Shown: positions 60,034 to 64,000 of the stretch, piece after piece
Layout of the letters: every line of letters starts with the position of its first letter
Numbering within the stretch: position 1 is the stretch's first letter
DNA from: JACPYM01 sp963699175
GTDB lineage: Bacteria > Acidobacteriota > Blastocatellia > RBC074
Assembly: GCA_963699175.1 (NCBI GenBank)
Contig: OY969418.1
Location: forward strand, 8,990,001-9,054,000
Length of the DNA: 64,000 nt
Direction: 5' to 3'
Translations under genes and position numbers: made by a program
Notes under the pieces: generated by a model
What the model was told of the DNA's origin: nothing
Database searches by the model: none
Seen by the model: only the letters and a program-made list of their open reading frames with translations

Positions 60034-60249
60034 TTGAACGAGCAACTACAACCAACTTGGGTGACGGTAGACAAGGCTGCGCCCGCACTCGATATGACCA
60101 AGCCGCAACTATATCGCGCGATTAGAGAGAATCAGTTCCCATTTCGATTTGTGAGGCTTGGCAAACAAATCAGGATAAACGCTGAAGACATAGGCTTGGT
60201 CAAGCCTCAAGGTGGGCAACCGGCTGATGCACGCGCTGAAGCTGTGTAG
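60034..60249 (+). CDS. Excisionase-like helix-turn-helix protein
   Basis: The 71-residue protein has a winged HTH typical of excisionases and MerR-like helix_turn_helix_17 proteins: WVTVDKAAPALDMTKPQLYRAI then FRFVRLGKQIRINAEDI. Such proteins bend DNA for excision or act as small regulators. A TTG start at 60034 with GGGAG nine bases upstream is used. It lies just before the replication genes. Confidence 0.75.
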   Translation: MNEQLQPTWVTVDKAAPALDMTKPQLYRAIRENQFPFRFVRLGKQIRINAEDIGLVKPQGGQPADARAEAV

Positions 60250-60283
60250 TGGCACTCTCTGAGTAACAGGAGGGGATCGCGGC

Positions 60284-61261
60284 ATGATCAACGGAAACGA
60301 CTGGCGGTGCGTTACGCGTCGCGATCCTTGTCCGATCTGCGGCAAGCCGGATAATTGCAGGGTGACGGATGATGGCACCGTAGCAATTTGCGCGCGAATC
60401 GCCGACGGCGCATTCAAGACGGCAAGCAACGGGGCTTATTTCCATAGGCTGCGCGAACGTGAACGCGAATATTGGCAACCAGCCTATCAGCCACCAAACC
60501 CCAAGCCACAATCAACAGAAACGCCCCTAGCTCCGCTCGCTTATCGAAACGAAGTCTATTCGGCGCTGCTTGAAGAATTGCCTCTGAGTAGACGGCATGC
60601 TGACGATCTACTTCGGCGCGAGCTTCACGACACAACAGCGGCCTATCAACTCTACGCTACAGTGCCAGGCCAAGCTGAGGCGGAAGAGATTACGGCAAGC
60701 TTGGCCGCTCGTTTCGATCTGCGCGGCGTACCTGGTTTCTATCGCATGGCGGGCACGTGGCGGCTGAATCTTGGTGATTGGCACGCGGGCTACTTCGTTC
60801 CTTGTCGCAGCCTGTCACGGCGAATTGAAGCTTTGCAGATTCGCCGTGATGAAAGCGAGCCGCGCTACTCGTGGCTCTCATCGGTCAATAAACCCGATGG
60901 CATCACCAGCGGCACGCCTATGCACTTTGCTGCACCGCATCGGTTGAAATCGGGCAACGTAATTATCACCGAAGGCGCGTTGAAGGCTGAAGTGATTGCC
61001 CAATTCACAACCAGCGGCGTGATTGGCTTGGCGGGCGTCAGCAACATCAAGGCGGGCTTTGACGCCGCGCTGAAATTGCTTGGCCTTCAACGTGTGCAGA
61101 TAGCCTTTGATGCGGACTGGCGGGACAAGCGGGAAGTGCGATTCGCGTTGAAACGGCTCGGCCAGAAGCTGAGCGCGGCTGGCTTAATCGTGTCTATGCT
61201 CAATTGGGATTCAGCTAAGGGCAAAGGCTTGGACGATGTGTTAGCGCGGGAGGTGGCATGA
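60284..61261 (+). CDS. Primase-like protein with zinc finger and TOPRIM domain
   Basis: The 325-residue protein starts with a zinc-binding region (CPICGKPDNC, then C36) as in phage and plasmid primases. Its C-terminal half is a TOPRIM/DUF3854-like fold with Glu230 in ITEGALKAE and Asp276/Asp278 in AFDAD. It probably makes or handles primers for element replication. AGGAGGGG lies before ATG. Its TGA overlaps the ATG of the helicase gene (ATGA). Confidence 0.82.
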   Translation: MINGNDWRCVTRRDPCPICGKPDNCRVTDDGTVAICARIADGAFKTASNGAYFHRLREREREYWQPAYQPPNPKPQSTETPLAPLAYRNEVYSALLEELPLSRRHADDLLRRELHDTTAAYQLYATVPGQAEAEEITASLAARFDLRGVPGFYRMAGTWRLNLGDWHAGYFVPCRSLSRRIEALQIRRDESEPRYSWLSSVNKPDGITSGTPMHFAAPHRLKSGNVIITEGALKAEVIAQFTTSGVIGLAGVSNIKAGFDAALKLLGLQRVQIAFDADWRDKREVRFALKRLGQKLSAAGLIVSMLNWDSAKGKGLDDVLAREVA

Positions 61262-62391
61262 CGGATACTTCTACACTTCCCAACAATGTACAGGACGTTC
61301 CGATTGATTGGACGCTTGATGATGACGATGCCTTTCAACAGGCTGCTACCAACGGGACTGCGCCTTCGTCACCAACCACACAGCCTGTAATCAAGCTGGC
61401 GCAGTCCTGCCGGGAGCTTTTCGCGAAGGACTTTATCGAGCGGGAATCTATCGCCTTCGGGCTTGAGCGCGGAGAGATTGGAATGCTCAACGCGCTGCCG
61501 AACGCTGGCAAGACCACGATCTGTCTGAATGCGCTCATTTCTCTCTGCATCGGGCGTGAATTTCCTCCTGTAGTGGCGGCTGGCAAACCGCGTCGCGTTT
61601 TAGTGATTGACGGTGAGACACGCGCGCGACGGCTTCAGGGCGATTTACGCTGGCTTGTGAAGGATTTGTCTCAGTCTGAAAAAGAACTCGTCAAAGATAA
61701 TTTATTCGTGATATGTGAAGCCGAAGTTAACGGCGAGCCGCTTTCACTCACGACTCAAACACATCTCTTGTACCTGGCTAACGAGGCGCTGCAAATCAAG
61801 CCGGACTTCGTAGTACTCGATACATTCGCGTCACTTTTTCACGTCTATTCCGAGAATGATAACGGGGAGCAAAACCGTAAGGTCTGGCGTCCGCTGCAAA
61901 AAGTGGCGAGAGGTGTAGACGCGGCTTTTCTGCTGACTCATCACATTGGGAAGCGGCAAGCGGAAGAGGGCGCAACGCCGGATAGGGTTTACGCGGGACG
62001 CGGCGCTAGCAGTTCGGGCGGTTCGGCGCGCGCCATCTGGAACATCACTAAAGATCCAGTTACCGCCGGACTGATTACCCTTTCCTGCGCGAAGATCAAA
62101 GCGACTCAGCAACCCAAAGACACCTTGTTGCAGCTTGATGATTCGCGTTGGTTTCGGCCAGTCGGGCGGACTGAATACAAGTCCACTTATGACCTCTTGC
62201 TTGAAGCCGTAACCGAAGAAATGAGCCGCAAGGAAATCATTGATGCTATGCGTGGTGTCGCCAGCGGGCGGACAATAGACAGCCTAATCGAGCAGGCTTT
62301 GAAGAAGGGACATCTCGCTAAGGCCAGGCGTGGGAGATTCGCCCCAGTGAAGGAGTCGGAAGACGATGTTGCAGATGTTGCAGACGAATAG
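61258..62391 (+). CDS. RepA-like hexameric replicative helicase (AAA_25 family)
   Basis: The 377-residue RecA-fold ATPase has a Walker A NAGKTT (K85), RVLVIDGET, a Walker B FVVLDTF (D188), the sensor LLTHHIGK and an Arg/Ser-rich loop (GRGASSSGGSARA). The family includes RSF1010 RepA and phage helicases that unwind DNA at an origin. A C-terminal helical tail (EEMSRKEIIDAMRG) may be a winged helix. The 3' end overlaps the first TTGCA repeats of a possible origin. Confidence 0.85.
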   Translation: MTDTSTLPNNVQDVPIDWTLDDDDAFQQAATNGTAPSSPTTQPVIKLAQSCRELFAKDFIERESIAFGLERGEIGMLNALPNAGKTTICLNALISLCIGREFPPVVAAGKPRRVLVIDGETRARRLQGDLRWLVKDLSQSEKELVKDNLFVICEAEVNGEPLSLTTQTHLLYLANEALQIKPDFVVLDTFASLFHVYSENDNGEQNRKVWRPLQKVARGVDAAFLLTHHIGKRQAEEGATPDRVYAGRGASSSGGSARAIWNITKDPVTAGLITLSCAKIKATQQPKDTLLQLDDSRWFRPVGRTEYKSTYDLLLEAVTEEMSRKEIIDAMRGVASGRTIDSLIEQALKKGHLAKARRGRFAPVKESEDDVADVADE

Positions 62392-62544
62392 TTGCAAGAA
62401 TTGCAAAAGCCACGATTTTCATCTGCCACGAAGTTGCAACGGGCATTTTGGGCAATTCCCTAGATTGTCCATAACTAAATGAGATTACAAGGGTTGTTGT
62501 TTTTGCAGTTTTTGCAACCCCTATAGGGACTGCAAAAACTGCAA
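62369..62544 (+). other. TTGCA repeat cluster with long palindrome, candidate replication origin
   Basis: Seven TTGCA words (starting 62369, 62378, 62392, 62401, 62434, 62503, 62512) and two TGCAA words (62531, 62540) lie within 176 bases. At about 62499-62546 GTTTTTGCAGTTTTTGCA and TGCAAAAACTGCAAAAC form a near-perfect inverted repeat with CCCTATAGGG in the centre. Its place right after a RepA-like helicase suggests an origin or operator. Confidence 0.55.
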
Positions 62545-62568
62545 AACGGGAAAAGAAGGTAGTCAATA

Positions 62569-62682
62569 ATGCAAAACCAACCATTCACAGCAACCGCAAC
62601 AGCGAATGATTATCGCTGTCCGCGTCATCCGGGCGAACGCCTGAGTAATGTCTTGCGCGGCGCGCGGGCATTCTGTGCATAG
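62569..62682 (+). CDS. Possible small Cys-containing protein
   Basis: A 37-codon frame from ATG 62569 with AAGGT upstream encodes a peptide with YRCPRHPGERL and a C-terminal FCA. The CPRH pattern recalls small zinc-binding phage proteins. It is too short for certainty. Confidence 0.4.
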   Translation: MQNQPFTATATANDYRCPRHPGERLSNVLRGARAFCA

Positions 62683-62721
62683 TCGAGCCGAAGATCGAGC
62701 GCCACTTGGAGAGATTGCGTA

Positions 62722-62997
62722 ATGAGACTGCGAGCCAAGCTTGATGCAATTGAGAAGGCCGAGCGAGCGAAGCTTGACACAAAGCTTGACGAGTTTCTTG
62801 CGTCGCTTAGCGACCGAGAGCTTGAGCAGTTAGCCGGGACGGGCGAAACGGGTCTTGAGGCAATGTCCGATGATGAGCTTATTCAATACGAGGAAGAGCT
62901 AAAACGGCGCGCATCATTGCGCGACAAAGTCGAGTTTCTGCACGAATTGAAAGCGTGGATAGCTGAGCACCGGGCCGCGCAGTCTGCAAGCTTATGA
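62722..62997 (+). CDS. Small charged coiled-coil protein
   Basis: The 91-residue protein is rich in Glu, Lys and Leu and predicted to be helical (LDAIEKAERAKLDTKLDEFL, then a second helix near DDELIQYEEELKRR). I do not recognise a family. Its TGA overlaps the next ATG, so it is expressed with the terminase-like gene. Confidence 0.6.
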   Translation: MRLRAKLDAIEKAERAKLDTKLDEFLASLSDRELEQLAGTGETGLEAMSDDELIQYEEELKRRASLRDKVEFLHELKAWIAEHRAAQSASL

Positions 62998-63401
62998 CGA
63001 AAAATGAAAACAATCCGGCGACTTTGACGGCCAAACAGTTGGCCGCGATTGAAAGCCTCTTGACCGAGAAGACGACGAAGGCGGCTGCCAAAAGCGCGGG
63101 CGTCAGTGAAACGACCGTCTGGCGCTGGCTTCAGCAGCCACTATTTGCGAACGCCTATAAAGAGGCGCGTAACCGGATTCTGGAAGTCGTACTGACAAAC
63201 CTGCAAGCAGCTTCAAAGGATGCGGTCAAAACTCTGCGCGACACACTCACGGACAAAGAAGCAAAGGCCAGCGAGAAGGTGAGCGCGGCACGCGCGATTC
63301 TCGAATTCACTTTCAAGGGCAAAGAAGTGCTCGAAACTGAAGAGCGTTTAAGAGTGCTTGAAGAGAGCTTGCAACCAATGAACAGAAGGAAGACGTTTTG
63401 A
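62994..63401 (+). CDS. Helix-turn-helix protein resembling phage terminase small subunits
   Basis: The 135-residue protein has an N-terminal HTH (LTAKQLAAIESLL ... TTKAAAKSAGVSETTVWRWL) and a helical C-terminus (LEVVLTNLQAASKDAVKTL) as in phBC6A51-type terminase small subunits, which bind phage DNA for packaging. The start ATG overlaps the preceding stop. The role fits a phage or phage-satellite origin for the element, but a plain regulator is possible. Confidence 0.65.
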   Translation: MTKNENNPATLTAKQLAAIESLLTEKTTKAAAKSAGVSETTVWRWLQQPLFANAYKEARNRILEVVLTNLQAASKDAVKTLRDTLTDKEAKASEKVSAARAILEFTFKGKEVLETEERLRVLEESLQPMNRRKTF

Positions 63402-63655
63402 GCATCAAGGCGAGGCTGAGTAAACTGGAACAAGCTACCAGGCCCGCATCTGCTGATTATTGGATAGCCACACAGGATTGGAATGACAGGGACAAGTTCA
63501 AAGTTACGAAATCTAGCTCGAATGGCGAAGCCCGAATAATGAGCAGCGATGAAGTCGCCTCTCTGTCTGGGCAGGTGCTCATCACCGAGTACGTCCACGA
63601 TTGGAGAGGGAATGAACATCAAAACGAGACTGAGCAAATTGGAAGAGACTGTTAG
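63398..63655 (+). CDS. Small element protein 1 of a tandem set
   Basis: The 85-residue protein starts MSIKARLSKLEQ from a TTG at 63398 that overlaps the previous stop (TTGA). A segment WIATQDW ... FKVTKS is shared with the next gene. It overlaps that gene by 44 bases in another frame. The function is unknown. Confidence 0.55.
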   Translation: MSIKARLSKLEQATRPASADYWIATQDWNDRDKFKVTKSSSNGEARIMSSDEVASLSGQVLITEYVHDWRGNEHQNETEQIGRDC

Positions 63656-63845
63656 CTTGCCGTCCGGGGATGTAGCCTTGACTGCGTGGATAGCCACTCA
63701 AGACGAGAGCGAGCCGGAGAAATTCAGCGTCACCAAATCAGGCGCATCAATCGGAATGATGACGCGCGCCGAAGTCTGCGAACAGATGACCGGGCCGGGG
63801 ATTATCATCGGTCGCAGTGAGCAACGGAGGGACAATGAACATTGA
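63612..63845 (+). CDS. Small element protein 2 of a tandem set
   Basis: The 77-residue protein from ATG 63612 (GGAGAGGG upstream) starts MNIKTRLSKLEE and contains WIATQDESEPEKFSVTKSG, clearly related to the preceding protein. The function is unknown. Confidence 0.6.
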   Translation: MNIKTRLSKLEETVSLPSGDVALTAWIATQDESEPEKFSVTKSGASIGMMTRAEVCEQMTGPGIIIGRSEQRRDNEH

Positions 63846-64000
63846 GAACCGTCTGAGGAAGCTTGAGCAATCTACCCATGCGGGTTGTGAGAATCACACC
63901 GCAGTATTGATACGGAAAGGCGATCCGACGCCACATTGCACGCGCTGCGGAGCTACGTTGACGGTGATGATTCTGCCGCGCAAGATGGAGAAGGATGAAT
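63835..64000 (+). CDS. Small element protein 3 of a tandem set, cut by the window edge
   Basis: From ATG 63835 (CGGAGG upstream) the frame stays open to the end. It starts MNIENRLRKLEQ like its two neighbours but then carries a CTRCG zinc-ribbon-like motif instead of the shared middle. It overlaps the previous stop by 11 bases. Confidence 0.6.
   Translation, partial: MNIENRLRKLEQSTHAGCENHTAVLIRKGDPTPHCTRCGATLTVMILPRKMEKDE

Overview
The window looks like chromosomal DNA of a diderm bacterium, most likely Acidobacteriota and probably Blastocatellia-like. That placement is an inference from gene content; no rRNA gene is present. Supporting signs are a long TPR-CHAT caspase-like protein next to an ECF sigma/anti-sigma pair, zinc-finger anti-sigma factors, an Hfq-like protein with a proline-rich N-terminus, TonB/ExbD, and a meso-diaminopimelate-type MurE. 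Host genes are GC-rich.

Layout. 1-9.4 kb (minus strand): a truncated secreted protein, the CHAT-TPR / ECF sigma / anti-sigma operon, and a large secreted protein with an IPT/TIG domain and three C-terminal VHITELR-type repeats. 9.7-14.5 kb (minus): gcvT-gcvH, then a promoter, a tandem glycine riboswitch and an intrinsic terminator, then gcvP. 14.7-20 kb (minus): a tightly coupled chain uvrA - glycosyltransferase - alpha/beta hydrolase - sugar nucleotidyltransferase, and upstream of it a frameshifted ZIP transporter. 21.1-39.3 kb (plus): a complete division and cell-wall (dcw) cluster mraZ-rsmH-ftsL-ftsI-murE-murF-mraY-murD-ftsW-murG-murC-ftsQ-ftsA-ftsZ, with a promoter, MraZ-type operator repeats and an attenuator-like terminator at its head. 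39.8-46 kb (plus): hfq-like, pdxA, a GNAT gene, a cold-shock gene with a long leader, cysS and a class III aminotransferase. 46.3-49.4 kb (plus): an ECF sigma factor, an anti-sigma factor with a TonB-like C-terminus, exbD and tonB. 49.6-56.8 kb (minus): a lone receiver protein, a histidine kinase / LuxR response-regulator pair, lon and a small heat-shock protein. 57.1-58.3 kb (plus): a secreted esterase.

From about 58.56 kb to the end lies the left part of an integrated mobile element. It begins at a tRNA or tmRNA 3'-end fragment that still carries its terminator. It holds a novel AT-hook protein, an excisionase-like HTH protein, a zinc-finger/TOPRIM primase-like protein, a RepA-like hexameric helicase, a TTGCA-rich palindromic region that could be a replication origin, a terminase-small-subunit-like HTH protein, and three tandem related small proteins. 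Its integrase and the intact RNA gene are predicted beyond the right edge.

The most unusual host feature is a set of about a dozen intergenic inverted repeats with long arms built of low-complexity short words. They come in several unrelated sequence families. They sit between co-directional genes, six of them inside the dcw cluster, and often run right up to the next start codon where a ribosome binding site would be expected.
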